DNA from: Prolixibacteraceae bacterium
GTDB lineage: Bacteria > Bacteroidota > Bacteroidia > Bacteroidales > Prolixibacteraceae
Length of the DNA: 13,702 nt
Reading direction: 5' to 3'
NCBI GenBank assembly: GCA_003537645.1
Contig: DPRM01000050.1
Span: forward strand, 8,775 to 22,476
Shown here: one piece after another, positions 7,225 through 13,702 of the stretch
Position numbering within the stretch: the stretch's first letter is position 1
Layout of the letters: each line of letters starts with the position of its first letter
Position numbers and translations under genes: made by a program
The notes under the pieces: model-generated
What the model saw: the letters and a program-made list of their open reading frames with translations, nothing else
Told to the model about the DNA's origin: nothing
The model's database searches: none

Positions 7225-7367
7225 TTGATGGTATCTATAAAGTTTATAAACTAATTTTTTTCTCCGTGAATCTCTGTGGCTACTTCGTGAAGCTCTGTGA
7301 AATAATTAGTTACACAGAGAACTAAAGAGAATACACAGAGAGACACAGAGTTATTAGACACCATCAT
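7225..7367. repeat. Long imperfect palindrome built from CACAGAG-type units
   Basis: The left half carries CTCTGTG-type units (TCTCTGTGG near 7271-7279, CTCTGTGA at 7293-7300). The right half carries the complementary ACACAGAG units (7312-7319, 7333-7340, 7343-7350). Outer arms TGATGGT (7226-7232) and ACCATCA (7360-7366) close the palindrome, and CTAAT (7251-7255) pairs with ATTAG (7353-7357). The whole 189-bp gap between the homocysteine methyltransferase and CobW-like genes is thus mostly one foldable unit. CACAGAG-rich tandem and inverted repeats are a recurring intergenic theme in several bacterial phyla, so a dispersed repeat is the default view. Confidence 0.6.
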
Positions 7368-7406
7368 AGCAGATAAAATATTAAATAATTCAATCCATCA
7401 AACTTC

Positions 7407-8312
7407 ATGGCTGCGATTCCGATGCAATTGGTTACCGGTTTTCTGGGAAGTGGCAAAACTACTTTCCTGAAAAATTATCTTGAAGAATTTTCGGGAAGCC
7501 GAAGAATTGGGATTATTCAGAATGAATTTTCGGAAGTGAATGTCGATGGCCATGAACTTCGTCAGGAAAATGCTGATTTTCAAATCATGGAAGTCAATAA
7601 TGGCTCCATTTTCTGTGTTTGTTTGCTTGGAAGTTTTATCGGTTCGCTGGCTGCATTTACCGATCAGTATCAGCCTGATGAACTGATTCTGGAAGCCTCC
7701 GGAATGTCAGATCCGCTGAGCATCGGGCAAATATTACAATCACCAATCCTGAAGAATAGAGTCTATCTCGACCATGTTTGGTGCCTGGTGGATGCCATGA
7801 ATTTTGAGAAAATAAGCAGCCTGCAAACTCGTGTAAATCATCAGATCCGCATTGCGGATACTATCATTGTAAACAAAACAGATCTGGCTGAAAATAAGAG
7901 TGATGCAGTCGTTCACCGAATCAAATACCTGAACCCGTTTGCATCCGTCATTTTCACCAGTTTTGCACGTATTGATTTTACCGGACGAAAATCAGTCATG
8001 AAGTTTTTCCCTTCAGGAGAAAAGGCAGAAAACACGCGGCCAGACCTTCAGTCGGTGGTTATAAAAAGCAACCGCAAAATTTCTCCTGAAAAGTTGGATG
8101 AATTTCTGAAAGTTATTCAAACTGGTTGCATCCGCAGCAAAGGTTACATCAACCTGAGTTCAGGAATAAAAGTATTTTTGCAGGGAAGTTTTGACAGGTT
8201 CACGCTTCAGGAAGTTGAAACATTTGTGGCTCCGACTGAATTCATAGTAATTGGTAATTTTTCAGGAGAGGAGAGCTATCAAAAACTATTCGAAAACCTT
8301 TGTATATCATGA
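7407..8312 (+). CDS. CobW-like G3E-family GTPase (metallochaperone type)
   Basis: This is a 301-residue G3E P-loop GTPase. The Walker A motif is G11-FLGSGKT-T19, directly at the N-terminus as in CobW, HypB and UreG relatives. The switch/Walker B region is LILEASGMSDP (94-103), and the guanine-specificity motif is NKTD (156-159). The C-terminal domain, about 210-301, is CobW_C-like. The family metal-binding motif CxCC, which follows VNNG, reads F-C70-V-C72-L here, so it has only two cysteines. G3E proteins insert metals or cofactors into target enzymes. Cobalt or cobalamin delivery to the corrinoid protein is inferred from the neighbours. The gene overlaps the next one by 4 bp (ATGA at 8309-8312), which implies translational coupling with the activation protein. 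Zinc allocation is an alternative role, since two nearby methyltransferases have zinc-type sites. Confidence 0.87.
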   Translation: MAAIPMQLVTGFLGSGKTTFLKNYLEEFSGSRRIGIIQNEFSEVNVDGHELRQENADFQIMEVNNGSIFCVCLLGSFIGSLAAFTDQYQPDELILEASGMSDPLSIGQILQSPILKNRVYLDHVWCLVDAMNFEKISSLQTRVNHQIRIADTIIVNKTDLAENKSDAVVHRIKYLNPFASVIFTSFARIDFTGRKSVMKFFPSGEKAENTRPDLQSVVIKSNRKISPEKLDEFLKVIQTGCIRSKGYINLSSGIKVFLQGSFDRFTLQEVETFVAPTEFIVIGNFSGEESYQKLFENLCIS

Positions 8313-9013
8313 TCCATGAAATTTCATATTCGTTTGACGAACTCACTTTAGACATGAATTATTTGTCGGCTATGCTCGGATTCGCGGATGGAGTTCTTCC
8401 CGAACCATTCGATCAGTATGTAGCCGAAGCAATTCAGGAGGCTCAATCGCTGTGTGATATCCGCGGAGCTTTTTATATTTCTGAAAAAAGTGAGTTTATC
8501 GCCAGCAATAGTATGATTTCGATTGATGGAATTGAATTTGGAATTGGCAAAACCGTCGCCAAAGAATTGCGGAATTCCACTTCGGTCGCATTGTTTTTAT
8601 GCACGGCAGGTAAAGGAATCAGCCAACGATCGCAGGAATTATTAAAAGGTGAAAATCCTGTTTTGGGATATGTTTTCGATGTGCTGGGTTCGATGATTGT
8701 TGAATCGGCTGCCGATCAGCTACAAAAGAAGATCGGGCAGATTGCAAATTCCAGCGCTTTGTTAATTTCTAATCGCTACAGTCCGGGATATTGCAAATGG
8801 AGCGTTGCCGATCAGCACAAACTATTTTCATTTTTTCCGCCCAATTGCTGCGGAATCAGCCTTACCAACTCGGCGCTTATGCATCCAATTAAATCAGTCA
8901 GCGGAATAATCGGCCTCGGTAAAGAGGTGAAATTCAGAGAATATACATGTGATTTATGCAGCCAGGTTGACTGTTTCCACAGAAATCACCAAAGAGTCGG
9001 GCAAAAAGTTTAG
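8309..9013 (+). CDS. Stand-alone MetH-activation-type protein (S-adenosylmethionine-binding corrinoid reactivator)
   Basis: This is a 234-residue relative of the C-terminal activation domain of cobalamin-dependent methionine synthase. R156-YSPG-Y161 corresponds to the RxxxGY segment that binds S-adenosylmethionine in MetH, followed by a family-like stretch NSALMHPIKSVSGIIGLG (187-204). The C-terminus adds a cysteine cluster C214-x2-C217-x4-C222, plus C180-C181 earlier. These are absent from ordinary MetH and could bind a metal or an iron-sulfur centre. The expected job is reductive methylation of inactive Co(II) corrinoid back to methyl-Co(III). I chose the ATG at 8309, not the TTG at 8300: it overlaps the CobW-like stop as ATGA and gives a normal family start. 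It is the last clear member of the cluster; the next gene begins 44 bp later. Confidence 0.87.
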   Translation: MIHEISYSFDELTLDMNYLSAMLGFADGVLPEPFDQYVAEAIQEAQSLCDIRGAFYISEKSEFIASNSMISIDGIEFGIGKTVAKELRNSTSVALFLCTAGKGISQRSQELLKGENPVLGYVFDVLGSMIVESAADQLQKKIGQIANSSALLISNRYSPGYCKWSVADQHKLFSFFPPNCCGISLTNSALMHPIKSVSGIIGLGKEVKFREYTCDLCSQVDCFHRNHQRVGQKV

Positions 9014-9057
9014 CGTTTTTCTTTATTTTACGACACGAAATTTAATACCAATCATTG

Positions 9058-10011
9058 ATGAAAATAGTTGTACTTGATGGATTTGCCCTGAATCCGGGTG
9101 ATCTGTCGTGGAAAGATCTGGAAAAACTTGGCGAATGCCAGATTTATGAGCGAACCCGGCCAGAAGAAATACATAGCCGAATTGAGAATGCCGAGGCGGT
9201 AATTACCAACAAGGCAATTCTCGACGAAAAACTTATCGATCGTCTGCCAAAACTGAAATATATTGGCGTAACAGCAACCGGTTACAATGTGGTAGATGTT
9301 CAGGCGGCAGTGCGTAAAGGAATTGTTGTTACCAACATACCCGCATACAGCACCGATTCGGTTGCCCAACTTGTATTCTCGCATATTCTTAATGTTGCCA
9401 ATCGCGTTGAAATGCACGCAAATTCAGTTAAGTCAGGTGATTGGGCTACAAACCCTGATTTTGCATTTTGGAGAAGCCCGCAAATGGAACTTTCGGGCAA
9501 AACCCTAGGAATTGTTGGTTTTGGCCGGATCGGGCGTAAAGTGGCTCAAATTGGATTGGCTTTTGGGATGAAGGTGATTTTTCATAACCGCTCAAAAGTT
9601 GCTGATAATGTGGCAGAAACGCGTCAGACAAATCTGGAGGAAGTATTCGCTGAAAGCGATGTTGTAAGTATTAATTGTCCTTTAACTGCCGAAAACAGTG
9701 AATTTGTGAATGAACAGTTGCTTCGGAAAATGAAACCGACAGCCATTCTTGTAAACACTGGCAGGGGAGGGCTGATCAATGAAGCTGATCTGGCAAATTC
9801 TTTAAATTCAGGAATTATTGCTGCCGCATGTTTGGATGTACTTTCAGCAGAACCTCCAAAGCCCGAAAATCCAATGCTTTCGGCCCAAAATTGTTTCATC
9901 ACTCCGCATATAGCCTGGGCAACCATCGAAGCCCGACAGCGATTGATGAACATTACAGTTGAAAATCTGCATTGTTTTATTTCAGGCAAATTGCAAAATG
10001 TTGTGAAGTAG
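9058..10011 (+). CDS. D-2-hydroxyacid dehydrogenase, glycerate dehydrogenase/hydroxypyruvate reductase-like
   Basis: This 317-residue NAD(P)-dependent enzyme interconverts a 2-oxo acid and a D-2-hydroxy acid. The N-terminal catalytic part (LDGFALNPGDLSW, residues 6-18) resembles glycerate dehydrogenases. The Rossmann motif is G154-F-G-R-I-G159. The catalytic set is visible: R236 in NTGRGG, D260, E265 in SAEPP, and H284 in TPHIAW. The length is normal for the family. ATG 9058 is preferred over the TTG one codon upstream. It is codirectional with the methyl-transfer cluster after a 44-bp gap and may share its transcript, but nothing in the sequence requires a functional link. Hydroxypyruvate reductase serves the serine cycle in some methylotrophs; there are no other serine-cycle genes here, so ordinary glycerate or hydroxypyruvate metabolism is the simpler reading. 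Confidence 0.88.
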   Translation: MKIVVLDGFALNPGDLSWKDLEKLGECQIYERTRPEEIHSRIENAEAVITNKAILDEKLIDRLPKLKYIGVTATGYNVVDVQAAVRKGIVVTNIPAYSTDSVAQLVFSHILNVANRVEMHANSVKSGDWATNPDFAFWRSPQMELSGKTLGIVGFGRIGRKVAQIGLAFGMKVIFHNRSKVADNVAETRQTNLEEVFAESDVVSINCPLTAENSEFVNEQLLRKMKPTAILVNTGRGGLINEADLANSLNSGIIAAACLDVLSAEPPKPENPMLSAQNCFITPHIAWATIEARQRLMNITVENLHCFISGKLQNVVK

Positions 10012-10089
10012 GCAATCGAAGAAACTTCTGCATTGTTTGTTCGTTATAAAAGCCGGAAAACAGATTGTAAAACTTCAAAATTATTCGGC

Positions 10090-10587
10090 ATGAAAACAGT
10101 AAAAATATTGACTATTGTTGCTTTTTTTCTGGCTTTTACCGGATTTCAGCCCGGCAACAAAAAAGAGAAGCGCCTGCAAAAGGAAAAGGAAATTTACGAA
10201 CTGATTGAATCAGGCCATTTCCGTTTTGTAGCCAATTCAGCCCAATCTACTTTGGGGAATTTCGATAATCTGGGAACTGATTATCATTTAATTTTTGACA
10301 GTTTGAAATTGACAGCCTATTTGCCCTATTACGGAAGAGCATATTCGGTACCTTATGGCGGCAACGGAGGTGTGAAATTTGAACTTACAGCCGAAAATAT
10401 TGAAAAAGCCTGGAATGAAAAGAAGAAGATGTACACATTTAGAGTGGAAGTGGCTGATTCACAAGATTCGTATTTAATTTATCTTACCGCTGGATTAAGC
10501 GGATATGCTGATTTGAAGATCACTTTCAGAAACAGACAAATGATTAGCTATTACGGTATAATTGAGAAGATTAAGAAAGAAGAATAA
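10090..10587 (+). CDS. DUF4251 family exported protein
   Basis: This is a 165-residue protein of unknown function. ATG 10090 opens a clear signal peptide: MKTVK, then a hydrophobic core ILTIVAFFLAFTGF. The open frame extends 19 codons further upstream to 10033, but that would put hydrophilic Lys/Arg-rich sequence before the signal, so the internal start is better. No lipobox Cys follows the core, so it is probably a soluble periplasmic protein. The mature part starts with a charged helix (KKEKRLQKEKEIYELIESGHF), then beta-rich sequence with LTAYLPYYGRAYSVPYGG and GVKFELTAEN, the recognisable DUF4251 pattern. The gene is codirectional with the dehydrogenase, 78 bp upstream, and is followed by a strong hairpin. 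Such proteins are common in Bacteroidota; no role is known. Confidence 0.8.
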   Translation: MKTVKILTIVAFFLAFTGFQPGNKKEKRLQKEKEIYELIESGHFRFVANSAQSTLGNFDNLGTDYHLIFDSLKLTAYLPYYGRAYSVPYGGNGGVKFELTAENIEKAWNEKKKMYTFRVEVADSQDSYLIYLTAGLSGYADLKITFRNRQMISYYGIIEKIKKEE

Positions 10588-10657
10588 ACAGAACTTTAAA
10601 AATATTGAGAATCGCCATTTGTCCGCATCCTAACAAATACGTCAAGCTTAAAAGCTA

Positions 10658-10701
10658 CAATTCCCTTGTTTGTAGATGAAATTGTACAAACAAGGGAATT
10701 G
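10658..10701. terminator. Perfect 17-bp hairpin between convergent genes, likely bidirectional terminator
   Basis: CAATTCCCTTGTTTGTA (10658-10674) and TACAAACAAGGGAATTG (10685-10701) pair without mismatch around a 10-nt loop. It sits between the DUF4251 stop (10587) and the GH2 stop (10714, minus strand), where a shared terminator is expected. There is no long T-tract on the plus side. On the minus side a TTTT run follows closely (bases 10652-10649 read in reverse). Function as a bidirectional terminator is inferred from position and stem strength. Confidence 0.6.
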
Positions 10702-10713
10702 AGATGTGCAGGT

Positions 10714-13467
10714 TTAATTAAAATCGAAAAACAAAGTCAGGTGTTTCTCATACAGAAACATATTTGGCTGGCTCATCGGGCCCAACACTTCGGCTTTGGT
10801 GAATTTTGTTCCAATAGGGTTTATGCCGTGCATAAACGAAATATTTCCAACCGGAAATTCAGGTGAAGTATTGTCGTTGTAGGCTCCTTTGGGCTTTTCA
10901 GGAGTAAAAAGCCGCAGGAAAACATCTTCGTCTGGACAAACTATCGTGAAATCCTTTTCATTCGATTTAATTGTTGCCCAGTTGAAATTGCGGTGATAGC
11001 CCTTAAATTCGGGATATTGCCAGCTTTCGCCGGTAATTGTGTTGTTGTATTCTTTTTCCCAAACATTCAGGGTGTTACCTTTTATGCGGTTTTTCCAAAC
11101 CCGGTAAGGTCCGTAACCCATCCAGCGCACTCCTTTAACCTGATTTTCAGGATAATCGAAGCTGATGCCCATAAATTTATTTTGATAGGGTGATTTGTAT
11201 AATACCTCTAATTTAAGCCATCCTGAAGAGAGGATGGTCCATTTTACTTTTTTTAGATCGCCCTTGTAAATACATTCAACTATATGATTGCCATCGGTGG
11301 TGTGGTTTTTTATCTCCTGAAATTCAGAGGTTCCGGCTGCTGTTACCGGTCCATTAGTGAAACTGATCGATTGGTTTCTATTCTTTACTCCAGCGAGTAA
11401 TCCAGTTTTCTTATCCCATTTAAATGTGAGATTGTTGATTTGTGCAATCAGTTCAAACGCATCTTCAGTGATTTTTACTTTTCCTGAATGGTTTTCCTGA
11501 ACGATTTCGCCCGCAATGGTTTTTGCATTTTTTAACGGCCAGCTCCACGTGTAAATTTCGCGGCCGTGCGGATCTGTAGCAGTGATGAAAAGCACATCGT
11601 AGTTATAAAAATTAACAGGAAGAAACATTCGGAGTTTTCCTTTTTGTCCTGCAGCCAGATCGGGTGACTGAATAGCACCCGATTCGCTCTTTTTCTCAAT
11701 CAGTTCGCCGGGTTTTGGAAGATCGACCAAGTGGAAGCTGAATTTACAATCTTTCAGGTTGGTATATAAATAACGGTTTACTATCGGAAATTCTCCGTTG
11801 AAACCTGAAGTAATATAGCGCGTTTCAAAAAATACGGGCGACCATATTTCTTTTATGGTGTAATAACTGCCTTCTTTTTCCAGATAAGGGCCAACAATTC
11901 CGTCGGCAGCGTTATTTGCTTTTGTATCAAGCATTCCGCCCTTATCGGTTCGTACCACTGCTTCATCGGCATAATCCCATAAAAATCCTCCGGCCGAAAG
12001 CGGATTATTCAACATCATATTCCAGTAATCTTCCAATCCGGCACCCTGACCGCCATCATACAATCCATGCAAAAATTCAGTAGGAAAAACAACCAAACGC
12101 CCCTGCTGATGGGTTCCAACACCGTAGTTGTAGTCTTTGTAGTGTTGGGTATCGGTACCTCTGAATTCGGCCCAGGGGTGGATTAACGGGCGTTTCTGCG
12201 GATCGAGCTCATCGAAGAAATGATCGAGGTCAGTATTCCAGCCGCCTTCGTTGCCATTGTCCCAGATTACAATTGATGGATGATTCACATCTTTCACGAG
12301 CATTTCAATAGCCAGGAGAGACCCGACTCGTGTATCGTAAGCCGATTGCCATCCGGCAAGTTCATCGAGTACAAATAACCCGAGCGAATCGCAAACATCC
12401 AGAAAATGGTCATCCGGAGGATAATGCGACATACGCACTGCGTTCATATTCATGTCTTTGATCGTATTCACATCTTCAATGCTTACCTGTTTACTAAGTG
12501 CACGCCCTGTATTTGGCCTGAACGAATGACGGCAAACTCCTTTAAACATTACTCTCTCGCCATTCACATAAATACCATCGCTTTCGCGCAATTCAACAGT
12601 GCGAAAACCAAATTTTTCGGTCATTTCATGTATCACATCAAGATATCTGATTAGCTGAATATCAACTTTATATCTGTTTGGAAATTCGGGCGACCAGGGT
12701 TTTATGTTTTCAGCAAAGGTTTTCAGGCTGGCAGTGGTTTGTCCTTTGTCGATTATTGCTGAAAAAGGAGAGCTGACAGGTTTGCCGTCAAGTGTTTTGA
12801 TTTGCGCCTTAACTTCCATTTTTTCAGGAATATTGTTCAGAAATACATCCATCTGGAATGAACCGTCGGCTTTCGCATCGAGTGCAATCCGTTCGATGTT
12901 GGCGCGTGGCTTGGCTTCCAGAAATACCGGACGGAAAATTCCACCGAAAATCCAGAAATCGCAACGCCGTTCGGCTTCGTTAACGCCTTCGTTTTCAGAA
13001 TGTTTTGCAACCGAAACTTCGAGCAGGTTTTCCTTTCCGTATTTCAGCAATTCGCTCACATCGTATTTGAAGCGGTAGAAACTTCCCTGATGCATTTTAC
13101 CTGCGGAAATACCATTTATTTTTACTTTGGTATCCGTCATCGAGCCATCAAAAACGATGTTCACCTGCCTGTTTTTCCACTCTTTGGGTACCTGAAATTC
13201 GTATTTGTACAAACCCATTTCCTTGCCCCGGTCTTCGTCTCTGTCGTGTCCGTAATTGTAGGTCCCGAAACCCTGAAGTTCCCAGTTGGAGGGAACCGGA
13301 ATCTTTGTCCACTTGCCCGAGTTTTGTCCTGCGGTACAAAAGAAATCCCAGTTAACGGTGTTGTTACTGCCTGTTCCTGATAAAAATTGGATTTCGGTTT
13401 TTATTGATTGACTAAAGGAAACGGTGAAGAAAAACAAAGTAATTAATGTAAAAAATAGTCGTTTCAT
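10714..13467 (-). CDS. Glycoside hydrolase family 2, beta-galactosidase-type, exported
   Basis: This 917-residue enzyme hydrolyses terminal beta-linked sugars. A signal peptide (residues 1-20, MKRLFFTLITLFFFTVSFSQ) directs export. The domain order is: N-terminal jelly-roll about 50-185; immunoglobulin-like about 190-290; TIM barrel about 295-550; a DUF4981-like sandwich about 560-650; and a LacZ small-chain-like sandwich about 670-915 (WMGYGPYRVWKNR). Proposed acid/base is E407 in GNEGG, with RMSHYPPDDHFLDVCD before it. Proposed nucleophile is E464 in PTEFLHGLYDG, where LacZ has CEYAHAMGN. GGFLWDYADE (493-502) matches the LacZ active-site tryptophan strand. The active-site surroundings differ from LacZ, so the true substrate may not be lactose-like. 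A candidate -7 box lies 31 bp upstream. The oxidoreductase gene ends 49 bp upstream on the same strand. No polysaccharide-utilisation genes are beside it in the window. Confidence 0.9.
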   Translation of the reverse strand: MKRLFFTLITLFFFTVSFSQSIKTEIQFLSGTGSNNTVNWDFFCTAGQNSGKWTKIPVPSNWELQGFGTYNYGHDRDEDRGKEMGLYKYEFQVPKEWKNRQVNIVFDGSMTDTKVKINGISAGKMHQGSFYRFKYDVSELLKYGKENLLEVSVAKHSENEGVNEAERRCDFWIFGGIFRPVFLEAKPRANIERIALDAKADGSFQMDVFLNNIPEKMEVKAQIKTLDGKPVSSPFSAIIDKGQTTASLKTFAENIKPWSPEFPNRYKVDIQLIRYLDVIHEMTEKFGFRTVELRESDGIYVNGERVMFKGVCRHSFRPNTGRALSKQVSIEDVNTIKDMNMNAVRMSHYPPDDHFLDVCDSLGLFVLDELAGWQSAYDTRVGSLLAIEMLVKDVNHPSIVIWDNGNEGGWNTDLDHFFDELDPQKRPLIHPWAEFRGTDTQHYKDYNYGVGTHQQGRLVVFPTEFLHGLYDGGQGAGLEDYWNMMLNNPLSAGGFLWDYADEAVVRTDKGGMLDTKANNAADGIVGPYLEKEGSYYTIKEIWSPVFFETRYITSGFNGEFPIVNRYLYTNLKDCKFSFHLVDLPKPGELIEKKSESGAIQSPDLAAGQKGKLRMFLPVNFYNYDVLFITATDPHGREIYTWSWPLKNAKTIAGEIVQENHSGKVKITEDAFELIAQINNLTFKWDKKTGLLAGVKNRNQSISFTNGPVTAAGTSEFQEIKNHTTDGNHIVECIYKGDLKKVKWTILSSGWLKLEVLYKSPYQNKFMGISFDYPENQVKGVRWMGYGPYRVWKNRIKGNTLNVWEKEYNNTITGESWQYPEFKGYHRNFNWATIKSNEKDFTIVCPDEDVFLRLFTPEKPKGAYNDNTSPEFPVGNISFMHGINPIGTKFTKAEVLGPMSQPNMFLYEKHLTLFFDFN

Positions 13468-13497
13468 TGCCTTTATTTTTGGTTGGATTTAGTTTAT

Positions 13498-13505
13498 CAA
13501 AATTA
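13498..13505 (-). promoter_or_regulatory. Candidate -7 element for the GH2 gene
   Basis: On the minus strand, bases 13505 to 13498 read TAATTTTG, an exact match to the Bacteroidota -7 consensus TAnnTTTG. It is 31 bp before the ATG at 13467, a sensible leader length. I see no convincing TTTG -33 element at the right spacing. The short A-rich tract between it and the start is typical of translation starts in this phylum. The match suggests GH2 can be transcribed independently of the upstream oxidoreductase gene. Confidence 0.4.
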
Positions 13506-13516
13506 GGAAAATAATA

Positions 13517-13702
13517 TCAGAAGTATCGGTTAATATCAGCTCCAGGGTGAAGGTATTCTGATTTACCGATCATAAATTCTGCCAACTGCTTTGCAAAATA
13601 TGGTCCGATCAATGCTCCTTTTGAACCCAAACCATTGAAAATTGCAATTTGTGGAAATTCGGGGTGAACTCCTGTAACAGGCTTTCTGTCGTGCATGGTT
13701 GG
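13517..13702 (-). CDS. FAD-dependent oxidoreductase (DAO family), C-terminal end only
   Basis: The last 61 codons of a gene that enters from the right edge on the minus strand and stops at 13517-13519 (TGA). The visible residues read PTMHDRKPVTGVHPEFPQIA, then FNGLGSKGALIGPYFAKQLA, and end at DINRYF. This is the C-terminal FAD-binding segment of the DAO superfamily, as in glycine/D-amino-acid oxidases, glycerol-3-phosphate dehydrogenase-like proteins and the MnmC C-terminal domain; the GLGSKG stretch contacts FAD. The N-terminal Rossmann motif and substrate site are outside the window, so the substrate class cannot be decided. The gene is codirectional with GH2 and 49 bp upstream of it. The frame has no stop up to the edge. 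Confidence 0.8.
   Translation of the reverse strand, partial: PTMHDRKPVTGVHPEFPQIAIFNGLGSKGALIGPYFAKQLAEFMIGKSEYLHPGADINRYF

Noticed and set aside
7311..7350. CRISPR array
   Set aside because: The repeated ACACAGAG units are short, unevenly spaced and part of a palindrome. There are no spacers of constant length and no cas genes.
8300..8308. TTG start for the MetH-activation-type gene
   Set aside because: The ATG three codons later forms the ATGA overlap with the upstream stop and is the natural coupled start.
9624..9989. A 121-codon minus-strand open frame inside the dehydrogenase gene
   Set aside because: It lies wholly opposite the conserved catalytic part of the dehydrogenase, with no protein-like features of its own.
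9058..10011. Serine-cycle methylotrophy gene
   Set aside because: A hydroxypyruvate-reductase-like enzyme alone is not evidence. No other serine-cycle genes are present and the family is general.
10033..10089. Upstream start for the DUF4251 gene
   Set aside because: It would put 19 polar, basic residues in front of an obvious signal peptide that begins at the ATG at 10090.

Overview
The window reads as a chromosomal segment from a Bacteroidota bacterium, most like an environmental Bacteroidales/Marinilabiliales-type genome. The grounds are a TonB-dependent receptor paired with a DUF4249 lipoprotein, a DUF4251 protein, a signal-peptide-bearing GH2 glycosidase, almost no Shine-Dalgarno sequences, and -7 elements of the Bacteroidota type TAnnTTTG. 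Base composition is moderately AT-leaning and looks even across the window.

Layout. (1) 1-2619, plus strand: the 3' part of an outer-membrane TonB-dependent receptor and its DUF4249 partner lipoprotein, 3 bp apart. (2) 2629-3495, minus strand: an AraC-family regulator, convergent with the lipoprotein gene and divergent from what follows. (3) 3496-3770: a control region with three consecutive hairpins nested in an 11-bp inverted repeat, then a promoter candidate. (4) 3771-9013, plus strand: a corrinoid-dependent methyl-transfer cluster. It encodes a free-standing corrinoid protein, a URO-D/MtaA-type methyltransferase carrying two thioredoxin-fold domains at its C-terminus, a stand-alone homocysteine S-methyltransferase, a CobW-like G3E GTPase, and a stand-alone MetH-activation-type protein with a Cys-rich tail. 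The last two genes overlap by 4 bp. (5) 9058-10587, plus strand: a D-2-hydroxyacid dehydrogenase resembling glycerate dehydrogenase/hydroxypyruvate reductase, and a DUF4251 exported protein. (6) 10658-10701: a perfect 17-bp hairpin between convergent genes. (7) 10714-13467, minus strand: a 917-residue GH2 beta-galactosidase-type enzyme. (8) 13517-13702, minus strand: the last 61 codons of an FAD-dependent oxidoreductase.

The main story is region 4. It looks like a methionine synthase taken apart into separate polypeptides: a homocysteine domain, a cobalamin domain and a reactivation domain, with a GTPase possibly serving metal or cofactor loading. The tetrahydrofolate-binding module is missing and a URO-D-superfamily methyltransferase stands in its place. 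The inferred flow is: unknown methyl donor, to the URO-D enzyme, to the corrinoid protein, to homocysteine, giving methionine. The activation protein would rescue oxidised Co(II) using S-adenosylmethionine. The fused thioredoxin-fold tail on the URO-D enzyme, with one CxxC domain followed by one that has lost a cysteine, is the least expected part. The divergent AraC regulator is the natural candidate controller. The substrate cannot be read from the sequence.

Three gaps in or beside the cluster (3541-3612, 6232-6283, 7225-7367) each hold a different palindromic element. These are probably dispersed genomic repeats that may also form RNA structure inside the transcript.
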